Source of the DNA: Rhodococcus zopfii NBRC 100606 = JCM 9919
Lineage (GTDB): Bacteria; Actinomycetota; Actinomycetes; Mycobacteriales; Mycobacteriaceae
Length of the DNA stretch: 64,000 nt
Assembly: GCF_001895025.1 (NCBI RefSeq)
Contig: NZ_BCXI01000028.1
Location: 1 to 64,000 of the forward strand
Reading direction: 5' to 3'
A program made the translations under genes and the position numbers. The notes below the pieces were generated by a model, which worked only from the letters and a program-made list of their open reading frames with translations, did not search any database and was not told the origin of the DNA. Below are positions 20,039 through 27,911 of this stretch, piece by piece; the stretch's first letter is position 1; each line of letters opens with the position of its first letter.

Positions 20039-21811
20039 CTAGAAGGTGCCGGTCGCCGGCGACGCCGGCCCCGTGGCAGGGTCCGCGCCGGCCCCGTCCG
20101 CTGCGTCCCGTGCCTTGTCCGCCCAGTGCATCCACGCGCCCGCCGAGCGGGCCGGTTCGGCCCAGCCGTGCGTGGTCCGGACGATGCGGATCCCGTCCCC
20201 GTCGAGCCAGCGGGCGACCAGGCCGATCTCCTCCACCGCAGCGCCACGCAGCGGGGCGGCGGTCGGGCGGACAGTTTCGGCGGCCGCCGCGATCGCCTCC
20301 ACCACCGGCATCGGAGGCACATGCCGCGCGGCGATCCCGGCCGACGCGAGCCTTCCGGCGCGGATGACGGCGAACTCCCAGCCGCCCTCCGGGCGTGGTT
20401 TCGCCGCGATCAACTCGTCTACGGCGGCGAGTGCGGCCAGCCGCTGGGTGCGCCGCAGCGCCCGCACGGTGTCGGCGGCGCGATCCCGCAGCCGCGCGGC
20501 GTTCTCGAACAGTTCGGTGACGGCCAGGTCGGTGATGCGGTCGCGCAGCCGTATCAGGGCGGTGTCGTCGCCGCCGCGCAGCAGGTCGCGCGTCAGGGCG
20601 ACCTGCGCGGCGTACTGGTCGGCGCTCTGGAGGCCGTACGGGGCGGCGCTGCAGCCTCCGACGGCCTCGGGCGGGCATCGGTCGCCGTGCCGGCCCGTGC
20701 GCGGGATCCGGCGGGTGCACGTGCGCAGCCCGCACACCTCGGCGAGCGTCGCGGCGACCTCGGTGGCGGCGACGCGCGCGGTGAACGGCCCCAGTGCGTC
20801 GACGCCGGGCGTGCGGCTCACCACGAGCCGGGGGAAGGCGTCGTCGGACAGGTTGATCCACCAGCCGCGCGTCGGATGCTTCGACCTCCGGTTGTACGGG
20901 GGAGTGTGTGCGGCGAGCAGGCGCAGTTCCCGGACGCCGGCCTCGAGCCCGTGCGCGCACTCGACGTGATCGATGCGGGTGGTCAGCGCGACCATCTCAC
21001 GCAGCCGCGGGCGGGTCTCGGAACCGGTGAAGTAGGTGCGGACGCGGCGGTGCAGGTTCACCGCCGTGCCGACGTAGAGCACTTCGTCGGAGGGGCCCCG
21101 GAAGAGGTAGACGCCCGGCCGGTGCGGCAGGTGTGCGGCCAGTGAGCGTTTGGCCCGTTGTTCCGAGCTGATCGCCGGAATGTAGTCGCGCAGCTCGGTG
21201 AGGCTGTGCACCCCCTGGTTCCCGATCCTTTCGATCAGGGCATGGAGAACGTCGACGGTGGCGCGGGCGTCGTCGAGGGCGCGGTGTGTCGGCCGGGTGG
21301 AGACGTGGAACAGATCGGCGAGGGCGGACAGCCGTACCGACGGCGCTTCGTCGCGCCCGAGCACCCGTCGCGCGAGTTTCACGGTGCACACCACCGGGAA
21401 CCGCGGCCAGGTCGTGTCGCTGCGCGCGGCGGCCGCGCGCAGGAAGCCGACGTCGAATCCCGCGTTGTGGGCCACCAGCACCGAACCCGCGGCGAACTCG
21501 AGGAAGGACGGCAGGACCTGCTCCATGCGCGGCGCGGCCCGCACCATGGCCGTGGTGATCCCGGTCAGTTCGACGATCGCCGGCGGGATATCGCGCCCGG
21601 GATCGACGAGGGTGGCGAACTCGCCGATGACCTCGCCGCCGCGGACCTTGACGGCCCCGATCTCGGTGACGGCGTCGTTCTCGGCGCTGCCGCCGGTGGT
21701 CTCGAGGTCGACGACGACGAACGTGGTGTCCCGCAGCGGGGTGTCCAGTTCGTCGAAGGCGAGTTGGACGCCGGCCGGGAGCGGGGGGCCGGACCGGAGC
21801 GGGGACGTCAT
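20039..21811 (-). CDS. DEDD exonuclease with GIY-YIG (UvrC-like) domain
   Basis: Two-nuclease-domain protein of 590 aa matching Rv2191. Residues about 25-185 form a DnaQ-type 3'-5' exonuclease: [10 protein letters not shown] supplies the first Asp and Glu, [11 protein letters not shown] the next Asp, and [10 protein letters not shown] the last His/Asp. After about residue 220 a GIY-YIG nuclease module appears ([20 protein letters not shown]), then a Cys-containing segment and a helical tail like the UvrC N-terminal half. A DNA-repair or proofreading role is likely; the true substrate is unknown. ATG 21811 and GTG 21841 are both possible starts; neither has a strong ribosome binding site. Confidence 0.88.
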   Translation of the reverse strand: MTSPLRSGPPLPAGVQLAFDELDTPLRDTTFVVVDLETTGGSAENDAVTEIGAVKVRGGEVIGEFATLVDPGRDIPPAIVELTGITTAMVRAAPRMEQVLPSFLEFAAGSVLVAHNAGFDVGFLRAAAARSDTTWPRFPVVCTVKLARRVLGRDEAPSVRLSALADLFHVSTRPTHRALDDARATVDVLHALIERIGNQGVHSLTELRDYIPAISSEQRAKRSLAAHLPHRPGVYLFRGPSDEVLYVGTAVNLHRRVRTYFTGSETRPRLREMVALTTRIDHVECAHGLEAGVRELRLLAAHTPPYNRRSKHPTRGWWINLSDDAFPRLVVSRTPGVDALGPFTARVAATEVAATLAEVCGLRTCTRRIPRTGRHGDRCPPEAVGGCSAAPYGLQSADQYAAQVALTRDLLRGGDDTALIRLRDRITDLAVTELFENAARLRDRAADTVRALRRTQRLAALAAVDELIAAKPRPEGGWEFAVIRAGRLASAGIAARHVPPMPVVEAIAAAAETVRPTAAPLRGAAVEEIGLVARWLDGDGIRIVRTTHGWAEPARSAGAWMHWADKARDAADGAGADPATGPASPATGTF

Positions 21812-21841
21812 GGAGGTCAGGTTAGGAAGCGGCACCGACAC

Positions 21842-22244
21842 GCTCTCGGAGGGCGGCCCCGGCTGTCGCGGACCCGCCGTTCGGCGCGATTCGGAAGCCC
21901 GAAGAGACGAGGATCACAATCGTTTTTCGGGAGGGCCGTCGAGGGCCGGTGGCGGGTCGTCGCACGGGAGGGGCGCGCCGCCTCGCGGAGTGGCCGTGAG
22001 GGGCGGCGAGACGCCATCGGCGATCCTCGGGTGACTGCGTCCGGTATGGGTGCTCGACCTGCGGAGATGTGGTTGTGGCGGCACCGCCGGCGGGCGCGGG
22101 ATCGCCGGGTGGGGGCGCGGTCGCGGGAGGCCTACGACGGGCGGTCGTTATCGCTTCGTGATCAAGCGTGTGCTGCCGTCCGTCCCGGACCCCCTGCAAC
22201 GCCCGAATCGGACATCGGGGACGCGGCGTGGTCGACAGTCGCCG
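21842..22244. other. Gene-free stretch upstream of the riboswitch
   Basis: About 400 bp between the exonuclease gene start and the regulatory elements of the first NlpC/P60 gene. All reading frames here are low-complexity Arg/Pro/Gly shadows. I see no RNA gene, repeat or recognisable operator in it. Confidence 0.5.
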
Positions 22245-22269
22245 ATGCCATTTCGTAATCTTCTCGAGA
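22245..22269 (+). promoter_or_regulatory. Motif shared with the second NlpC/P60 gene (copy 1)
   Basis: A 25-bp element with core ATTTCGTAATCTTCTCGAGA, matching 20 of 25 positions with the element at 23159-23183 in front of the next NlpC/P60 gene. It lies about 47 bp before the riboswitch. The GTAAY core resembles half-sites reported for the actinobacterial response regulator MtrA, which controls wall hydrolase genes. That identification is an inference; a shared sigma-factor promoter is the alternative. Confidence 0.55.
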
Positions 22270-22315
22270 CCAAGCGGAGAGTTTGCCGGCCCACCGGACC
22301 GGAGCCGCTAGGCCA

Positions 22316-22457
22316 CCGCCTAATCGGCGCACCCGAGATCGGGTGCCCGTGCCGGGGACCCACTCGTTACCTGGGGTGAATCCCCTCCGGTCGCACAGCG
22401 GCCGAGGGGTAGGGCTGATCTTCCCGGCCCGAACCCGTCAGCTAACTCGGTCGGCGG
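22316..22457 (+). ncRNA. Cyclic di-AMP riboswitch (ydaO-yuaA class)
   Basis: The leader contains the conserved ydaO-yuaA skeleton in order: a closing P1 stem (CCGCC 22316-22320 with GGCGG 22453-22457), a GCACCCGA/TCGGGTGC hairpin, GCCGGGGACCCAC, GGGGTGAATCCCC, GAGGGGTAGGG, and CCCGAACCCGTCAGCTAAC. This matches from memory the actinobacterial versions upstream of rpf and NlpC/P60 genes. It senses c-di-AMP and is normally an off-switch for wall hydrolase expression. The ribosome binding site AAGGAG (22467-22472) lies just past P1, so translation or transcription could be controlled. Confidence 0.92.
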
Positions 22458-22482
22458 ATGACGGAAGAAGGAGCAACACCCC

Positions 22483-23052
22483 GTGGCGTTTCACAAGTCC
22501 ACGCGCAACGTTCGTCGCGCTGTCGTCGCCGGAGCCCTTTCGCTCGGCGCCCTGACCCTCTCGGCCGGCCCTGCCCTGGCCGCACCGATCAACATCCCCG
22601 GCATCGGCAACGTCGAGCTGCCGGCCGGCGTCGCCCTGCCGCCGGAGGTCACCAACCTCATCCCGCAGGCGCCGCAGGCCGCCCCGGCACAGTTCACCGC
22701 GCCCTACACCTCGGTCGGCCAGCGCGCCGCCGATGCCGCGCAGACCAAGCTGGGTGCACCCTACGTCTACGGCGCCACGGGCCCGGGCTCGTTCGACTGC
22801 TCCGGGCTGGTCCAGTGGGCCTACAAGCAGGCCGGTCTGAACGTGCCGCGCACCAGCTACGAGCAGGCCGGTGCGGGTCGCGCCGTGTCGATCGCCGAGC
22901 TGCTGCCCGGTGACGTCGTCTCGTTCTACGGCGGCAGCCACACCGGCATCTATGTCGGTGGCGGCAACATCGTCCACGCCTCCACCTCGGGTCAGCCGGT
23001 GAAGATCGCCCCGCTGAACTCGATGCCGGTCGACGGCGCGCGCCGCTTCTGA
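22483..23052 (+). CDS. Secreted NlpC/P60 peptidoglycan hydrolase under c-di-AMP riboswitch
   Basis: Exported endopeptidase expected to cut D-Glu-mDAP bonds in wall stem peptides. It is 189 aa: a Sec signal peptide ending at ALA-AP (about residue 34), a short Pro/Ala-rich spacer, then an NlpC/P60 domain from about 75 to the end. The catalytic set is visible: Cys106 in FDCSGLVQWAY, His153 in GSHTGIYVG, and a third polar residue around His165 in GNIVHAS. GTG 22483 follows AAGGAG. The riboswitch implies repression when c-di-AMP is high. It is closely related to the next gene's C-terminal domain. A hairpin follows the stop. Confidence 0.94.
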   Translation: MAFHKSTRNVRRAVVAGALSLGALTLSAGPALAAPINIPGIGNVELPAGVALPPEVTNLIPQAPQAAPAQFTAPYTSVGQRAADAAQTKLGAPYVYGATGPGSFDCSGLVQWAYKQAGLNVPRTSYEQAGAGRAVSIAELLPGDVVSFYGGSHTGIYVGGGNIVHASTSGQPVKIAPLNSMPVDGARRF

Positions 23053-23067
23053 TCGCAGGGAATCGAC

Positions 23068-23109
23068 CCGCGAGGGTGGTCCGGCTGCTGGCCGGTACCA
23101 CCCTCGCGG
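23068..23109 (+). terminator. Hairpin terminator between the two NlpC/P60 genes
   Basis: A 13-bp perfect stem, CCGCGAGGGTGGT (23068-23080) with its complement at 23097-23109, and an inner CCGG/CCGG pairing. It shows that the two hydrolase genes are separate transcription units. Confidence 0.8.
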
Positions 23110-23158
23110 CGTTTCCGGTACCCGGTGAAGTCGGCTACTGCCGGGTAGACACAAACCT

Positions 23159-23183
23159 ATGCCGTTCCGTAACCTGATCGAGA
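23159..23183 (+). promoter_or_regulatory. Motif shared with the first NlpC/P60 gene (copy 2)
   Basis: Second copy of the 25-bp element (core GTTCCGTAACCTGATCGAGA), 25 bp before the GTG start of the larger hydrolase. It matches the 22245-22269 copy at 20 of 25 positions. This gene has no riboswitch, so the shared element is the only visible common control. Confidence 0.55.
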
Positions 23184-23208
23184 TCTTTGGGGAAAGGACG
23201 TCGCTCTC

Positions 23209-24255
23209 GTGGTTTTCGACAGGACGAAGCGGACGCTGCGCACCGGGCTCGCAGCCGGGATGCTCCTCGTGGTGGGTCTGACAGCCGCTCCCGCCGCCGC
23301 CGACCCGGCCGTCGACAACCCGACGGCCGCCCTCGAACATCTCGCGGACCTGTCCCGGAGGTCCGAACAGACCAACGAAGCACTCCACAACGCCGTCATC
23401 GACCTCGACGCCAAGCACGCCGCCGAACGCGAGGCCGACACACGCCTCGCCGCCGACCTCGGTGTCCTGGCACAGGCGCAGGCCGAGGTGGACCGCTTCC
23501 GGCCCACGATCGACAAGCTCGCGGCCGCGAACTACCGCGGCGCCCGCACCAACCGCCTGTACTCGGTCCTCGTCAGCGACTCCCCCCAGCAGCTGCTCGA
23601 CCAGATGTCGGCGCTCGGCGTCATCGCCCAGCAGACCGCCGACGACGTCGAGGGCTACCGCGTCGCGAACAACGCCGCGGTCGAGGCTGCGGCCGCATCC
23701 GAACGTTCCGCCGACGCCGCCCGGACCGCCGCCGAGCAGGCCCGGACGCTGCGCGACGACCTCGAGCGGCAGCAGGCCGACCTCCAGAAACAGATCGGGG
23801 ACGTGTACGACGCGTTCGCGGCCCTGAGCGACGACGAGAAGGCCGTGCTCGCCGGCACCCCGTTCCCGCCCGGCCTCGACGCCGCAACGATCCTGTCCAA
23901 GCTCGCCCCGGGCACCGGATCCGCTGCCCTGCGGGCCGCGATGACCCGTATCGGCGACCCCTATGTATGGGGCGCGACCGGACCCGATCAGTTCGACTGC
24001 TCGGGCCTGGTGGTGTGGGCGTACCGGCAGGTCGGGAAGAACCTGCCGCGGTCCAGCCAGGCCCAGGCCCAGGGCGGCACCCCGGTCGCGCGCGACCAAT
24101 TGCAGCCCGGCGACGTGGTGATCTTCTACGACGACGCGTCCCACGTGGGCCTGTACGCCGGTGACGGCAACATCGTGCACGCGTCGACGTTCGGCGTTCC
24201 CGTGAAGGTCCAGTCGGTGGACAGCTTCCCGTTCCACAGCGCCCGCCGCTACTGA
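23209..24255 (+). CDS. NlpC/P60 endopeptidase with coiled-coil N-domain (RipC-like)
   Basis: Secreted peptidoglycan endopeptidase of 348 aa matching the position and architecture of Rv2190c (RipC). It has a signal peptide (about 1-31, cleaving near AAA-DP), a long alpha-helical coiled-coil region (about 40-205, heptads rich in Ala, Glu and Arg), a short linker, and a C-terminal NlpC/P60 domain (about 235-348). The catalytic residues are Cys264 in FDCSGLVVWAY, His312 in SHVGLYAGDG and a third polar residue near His324. In mycobacteria such coiled coils bind FtsEX, which activates the enzyme; that link is inferred. AAAGGA (23193-23198) precedes GTG 23209. Confidence 0.93.
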   Translation: MVFDRTKRTLRTGLAAGMLLVVGLTAAPAAADPAVDNPTAALEHLADLSRRSEQTNEALHNAVIDLDAKHAAEREADTRLAADLGVLAQAQAEVDRFRPTIDKLAAANYRGARTNRLYSVLVSDSPQQLLDQMSALGVIAQQTADDVEGYRVANNAAVEAAAASERSADAARTAAEQARTLRDDLERQQADLQKQIGDVYDAFAALSDDEKAVLAGTPFPPGLDAATILSKLAPGTGSAALRAAMTRIGDPYVWGATGPDQFDCSGLVVWAYRQVGKNLPRSSQAQAQGGTPVARDQLQPGDVVIFYDDASHVGLYAGDGNIVHASTFGVPVKVQSVDSFPFHSARRY

Positions 24256-24294
24256 CACCGCTGTCCGGCGGGGCCGCCGCCTACACTGTCCGCC

Positions 24295-25641
24295 GTGCCC
24301 GAATCCTCACCTTCGACGCGAGCGTCCGCGCCCCGGAGCTGGGAGCGGCTCGCGGTCGTCGGGCTCGCCGTCGTGGTGGCCCTCGTCGCACTGCTGGTGT
24401 TGTTCACGCCGGACGAGGCGACCCCGGACTCCGGGCAGGCCGACACCGAGCACGCCGACACAGCGCACGATGAGATCCAGGCACTGCTGGACACCTGGGC
24501 GGTCGCGGTCCGGACCGACGATGCGGACACGTTGCGCACGCTCGTCGACGAACACGCCCGCCCCGGCCTCCTCGACGCGGAACTGCGCAGAGCCGCCGCC
24601 CTGTCCCAGGTGCCGCTCGCGGACTGGGGGTACGAGCTGAGTCCGGAGATCGCCCCGGTATCCGCCGACGTCGCGGCCCGGCTCGGCCGGGCAGAGGCGC
24701 AGACGCGCACGGTATACCTGCGCTACGCGATCGACGGAATCGATACCCAGTCGACCCGCAAGCCGGTCACCGTCGTCGTGGTGCGCCGCGACGACGGCTG
24801 GTACCTCGTCGACGACGAACCCGGCCCCGGCCGGGTCACCTGGCGCGGTCCGTGGGACTTCGGGCCGCTCGTCGTCGAATCCGTGGCCCAGCGCTCCGGC
24901 GGGAGGTCGCTGGTGATCGGCCACCCCGAGCAGCAGGCGCTCGTCGACGCGATCGCCGGGGAGATGGAGTCGGCCGTCGACGCGGTCGATCAGGTCTGGG
25001 GAGCGGACTGGTCCCGGAGGGGCCTCGTGCTCGTCACCGCATCCCACGACGAATTCACTCAGCAGGTCGGTGACCGACACAACGGCGCCGCGATCGCCGC
25101 GGTCGCGGTGTCCGATGTGGTCGATCCGCGCGCGGGCAGCGTCACCGGACAGCGGATCGTGTTCAGTCCCGCCGCCGGTGACAGGCTCACCGCCGAGGGC
25201 CTGCGGACCGTACTGCGGCACGAGCTCACCCATATCGCCGCCCGGGCGCACACCGTCGACGGCTCGCCGCTGTGGATGCTCGAGGGATACGCCGACTACG
25301 TCGGATACCGCGGTGCGGACGGGGAATTCGGCCGGACGGCGCCGACGCTCACCGACACCGTGACCCGGAACGGCGCCCCGGCGGCGTTGCCGGGGGACAC
25401 CGAGTTCGCCGGCGAACGCTCCCTGCTCGCCTATGAGACGGCATGGTCGCTCGCTGCGTACATCGCGGACGACTACGGGCCCGTGCGGCTGACCGAGCTG
25501 TATCGGCGACTCGCCCGCGGACCGGTCGACGGGGCAGAACTCGACGCGGCGCTGATGGAGGTACTCGGCGCCGATACCGGCGCGTTCGTCGCCGCATGGG
25601 GAAGCTGGGTCGACAGCCGCCTGGCGTCGCATGCGCGGTGA
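24295..25641 (+). CDS. Membrane-anchored zinc metallopeptidase (gluzincin-type)
   Basis: A 448-aa protein with one N-terminal membrane helix (about 19-37) and a large extracytoplasmic part. Residues about 55-180 look like an SnoaL/NTF2-like fold (LLDTWAVAVRTDDADTL). The C-terminal half has HELTH (H309, E310, H313) and a downstream glutamate in WMLEGYADY (E330), the arrangement of gluzincin peptidases such as M1 and the Peptidase_MA group. Its substrate is unknown; placement among wall hydrolases and PIM genes suggests an envelope role. TACACT (24282-24287) lies 7 nt before GTG 24295, implying a leaderless mRNA. Confidence 0.85.
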   Translation: MPESSPSTRASAPRSWERLAVVGLAVVVALVALLVLFTPDEATPDSGQADTEHADTAHDEIQALLDTWAVAVRTDDADTLRTLVDEHARPGLLDAELRRAAALSQVPLADWGYELSPEIAPVSADVAARLGRAEAQTRTVYLRYAIDGIDTQSTRKPVTVVVVRRDDGWYLVDDEPGPGRVTWRGPWDFGPLVVESVAQRSGGRSLVIGHPEQQALVDAIAGEMESAVDAVDQVWGADWSRRGLVLVTASHDEFTQQVGDRHNGAAIAAVAVSDVVDPRAGSVTGQRIVFSPAAGDRLTAEGLRTVLRHELTHIAARAHTVDGSPLWMLEGYADYVGYRGADGEFGRTAPTLTDTVTRNGAPAALPGDTEFAGERSLLAYETAWSLAAYIADDYGPVRLTELYRRLARGPVDGAELDAALMEVLGADTGAFVAAWGSWVDSRLASHAR

Positions 25642-25657
25642 CCGGCAGTGCCCGCGC

Positions 25658-25699
25658 GGTGACCCGCTGTGCAGGCACGGTGACCCGCTGTGCAGGCAC
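25658..25699 (+). repeat. Two tandem 21-bp repeats before pimB'
   Basis: Two exact, adjacent copies of a 21-bp unit (25658-25678 and 25679-25699), core GTGACCCGCTGTGCAGGCAC, lie between the metallopeptidase stop and pimB'. A partial third match follows. Related short repeats occur at 38709-38746 and 43715-43773. Confidence 0.85.
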
Positions 25700-25748
25700 A
25701 GGGACCCGCCCGTCCGGCGGCCGGACCCGCACCGATACGGTGAATGCC

Positions 25749-26876
25749 ATGCCTCGAACATTGCTGGTGACGAACGATTTTCCGCCCCGGCCCGGTGGCA
25801 TCCAGTCGTACCTGCAGTCGTTCGCGGCCCAATTGCCCCCCGAGGACCTCGTGGTCTACGCACCCCGGTGGCGTGGGGACAGCCACATCAAGTTCGACGC
25901 CCGGCAGCCGTTCGAGGTGGTCCGTCACCCCACGACCCTGATGCTGCCCACCCCGATGGTCGCGCGCCGCGCAACACGGCTGCTCGCCGAGCACGGGTGC
26001 GAGAGCGTCTGGTTCGGGGCGGCAGCGCCGCTGGCCCTGCTGGCGCCGGTACTGCGGCGCGCCGGGGCGCGGAAGATCGTGGCCAGCACCCACGGACACG
26101 AGGTCGGCTGGTCGATGCTGCCGGGCGCGCGTGGCGCGCTGCGCCGCATCGGGGACGGCACCGACACCATCACCTTCGTCAGCCGCTACACCCGCGGCCG
26201 GTTCGCGTCGGCGTTCGGGCCGGAGGCCGGACTCGAACACCTGCCGTCGGGCGTGGACACCGAGGTGTTCCGGCCCGATCCCGCAGCGCGCGCCGAACTA
26301 CGCGCCCGGTACGGACTGGGCGACAGGCCCACGGTGCTGTGCCTGTCGCGGCTGGTGCCCCGCAAGGGCCAGGACATGCTGATCCGGGCGCTTCCGCAGA
26401 TTCGGCGCCGCATCGACGGTGCGGTGCTCGTGATCGTCGGCGGCGGCCCCTACGAGGGACGGCTGCGCGAACTGGTCTCTCGGGTCGGCGTCGAGGAACA
26501 CGTCGTGATCACCGGGGGAGTCCCCGCCGCGGAGCTCGCTGCACATCACACGATCGCCGATGTCTTCGCCATGCCCTGTCGGACCCGCGGCGCCGGGCTG
26601 GACGTCGAAGGGCTCGGCATCGTCTACCTCGAGGCGTCCGCGACCGGTGTCCCGGTCGTGGCGGGACGATCCGGTGGCGCCCCGGAGACGGTGCGGGACG
26701 GGGAAACCGGCCGGGTCGTCGACGGCACGAACGTCTCCCGGATCGCGGACGCGATCGCCGACGTGCTCGCCGACCGTGACCGCGCCGCCGCAATGGGCGC
26801 CGCGGGCCGCGCGTGGGTGGGGGCCGAATGGCGCTGGGACACCCTCGGTGCGAAGCTGCGCCGGATCCTGAGCTGA
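25749..26876 (+). CDS. pimB: GDP-mannose-dependent phosphatidylinositol monomannoside mannosyltransferase
   Basis: GT4 glycosyltransferase that adds the second mannose to PIM1, giving PIM2, on the cytoplasmic face of the membrane; the equivalent is Rv2188c (PimB'). It is 375 aa with a two-Rossmann GT-B fold. The N-terminal loop FPPRPGGIQSY contacts acceptor, and the C-terminal donor domain has VGGGPYEGRLREL and the E-x7-E motif around EGLGIVYLEA. ATG 25749 has TACGGT (25736-25741) 7 nt upstream, so probably leaderless. A much longer in-frame reading upstream is not credible because it covers the tandem repeats and the previous gene. Confidence 0.93.
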   Translation: MPRTLLVTNDFPPRPGGIQSYLQSFAAQLPPEDLVVYAPRWRGDSHIKFDARQPFEVVRHPTTLMLPTPMVARRATRLLAEHGCESVWFGAAAPLALLAPVLRRAGARKIVASTHGHEVGWSMLPGARGALRRIGDGTDTITFVSRYTRGRFASAFGPEAGLEHLPSGVDTEVFRPDPAARAELRARYGLGDRPTVLCLSRLVPRKGQDMLIRALPQIRRRIDGAVLVIVGGGPYEGRLRELVSRVGVEEHVVITGGVPAAELAAHHTIADVFAMPCRTRGAGLDVEGLGIVYLEASATGVPVVAGRSGGAPETVRDGETGRVVDGTNVSRIADAIADVLADRDRAAAMGAAGRAWVGAEWRWDTLGAKLRRILS

Positions 26877-26984
26877 CCGTTCCCGCTCGGTGAGCGGGAA
26901 CGGGCCCGGGTCCGGCGACGCCGCGGGCGAGCAGCCGGGCACCCCGCAGTGGGCCGGGCACGGCAATATGTGAAGCTGTCCCCC

Positions 26985-27374
26985 GTGAGCAGCATTCAGG
27001 TGGCGGACCAGACCTTCATCGCCGCGGCGCCGGAGCGCATCGCCGCGGCCGTCGCACGCCGAGACCGGTGGCGTGTCTGGTGGCCCGACCTGGCACTCAC
27101 GGTCCGGGAGGACCGCGGCGAGAAGGGGATTCGCTGGACGGTCACCGGTCCGCTGAACGGGACGATGGAAGTGTGGCTCGAGGAGATGCTCGACGGCGCC
27201 ATAGTCCACTACTTCCTGCACTGTGAACCGACCGGTATCGCGCCCGACCGGGTCGGGCTGCTCGACCTCGCGGAGCTGAACCGGGAGCGGCGGGTCGCGG
27301 GAAAGAAGATGGTCTTCGAGGTCAAGAGGCAGCTGGAGGCCGGCCGGGCCGCGGGGGAGCCCCCGCAGGGCTGA
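26985..27374 (+). CDS. SRPBCC-like protein (Rv2186c-type)
   Basis: A 129-aa START/polyketide cyclase-like protein with the helix-grip pattern: IQVADQTFIAAAPERIAAAVARRDRWRVWWPDL at the N-terminus (core FIAAAPERIAAAV), the W-rich turn, antiparallel strands, then a long C-terminal helix. Members bind hydrophobic ligands, and the ligand here is unknown. GTG 26985 fits the SRPBCC start; an upstream GTG would add 12 residues. Together with the next gene it forms the SRPBCC pair conserved between pimB' and the ArsA-like gene in mycobacteria. Confidence 0.85.
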   Translation: MSSIQVADQTFIAAAPERIAAAVARRDRWRVWWPDLALTVREDRGEKGIRWTVTGPLNGTMEVWLEEMLDGAIVHYFLHCEPTGIAPDRVGLLDLAELNRERRVAGKKMVFEVKRQLEAGRAAGEPPQG

Positions 27375-27473
27375 CCGGTCGGCCGGGGGCGGCCGCGACC
27401 GTTACGGTGTGGGGACAGACAACCGTCCCGGGGAGTAGGCCGGGCGGAACAGACGGAAAGGAAGCGTCATCGC

Positions 27474-27911
27474 ATGGCCGAGAAGACCAAGCGGTCGATC
27501 ACCATCGCTGCTCCGGCCGATCGGGTGATGGCCGTGATCGCGGATTTCGACGAGTACCCGACCTGGGTCGCGGCCGCGAAATCGGTCGAGGTGCTCGACA
27601 CGTTCCCGGACGGTCGTGCCGAGCGTGTCCGGTTCGTGCTCGATGCGGGCATCGTGAAGGACACGTACGTGCTGTGCTACGTGTGGTCATCGGACGGACG
27701 CTCGGTGAGCTGGGAACTCGAGTCCGGTGAGATCCAGAAGGCGCAGTCCGGGACGTACGCGCTGTTCGACTCGCCGGACGGGGGCACCACCGTCGCCTAC
27801 GAACTGACCGTCGACCTGACGATCCCGATGATCGGCCTGTTCAAGCGCAAGGCCGAGAAGGTGATCACCGACACCGCGCTCAAGGAACTCAAGAAGCAGG
27901 TCGAGGGCTGA
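27474..27911 (+). CDS. SRPBCC family protein (TB16.3-type)
   Basis: A 145-aa ligand-binding SRPBCC protein equivalent to Rv2185c. It starts MAEKTKRSITIAAPADRVMAVIADFDEYPTW-like (core ITIAAPADRVMAVIADFDEY), the classical N-terminal strand-helix of the fold, and ends in the amphipathic helix KAEKVITDTALKELKKQ. No catalytic residues can be named. Its stop codon overlaps the probable CTG start of the next gene (CTGA), which implies coupled expression. A GGAAAGGAAG sequence precedes the ATG. Confidence 0.9.
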   Translation: MAEKTKRSITIAAPADRVMAVIADFDEYPTWVAAAKSVEVLDTFPDGRAERVRFVLDAGIVKDTYVLCYVWSSDGRSVSWELESGEIQKAQSGTYALFDSPDGGTTVAYELTVDLTIPMIGLFKRKAEKVITDTALKELKKQVEG

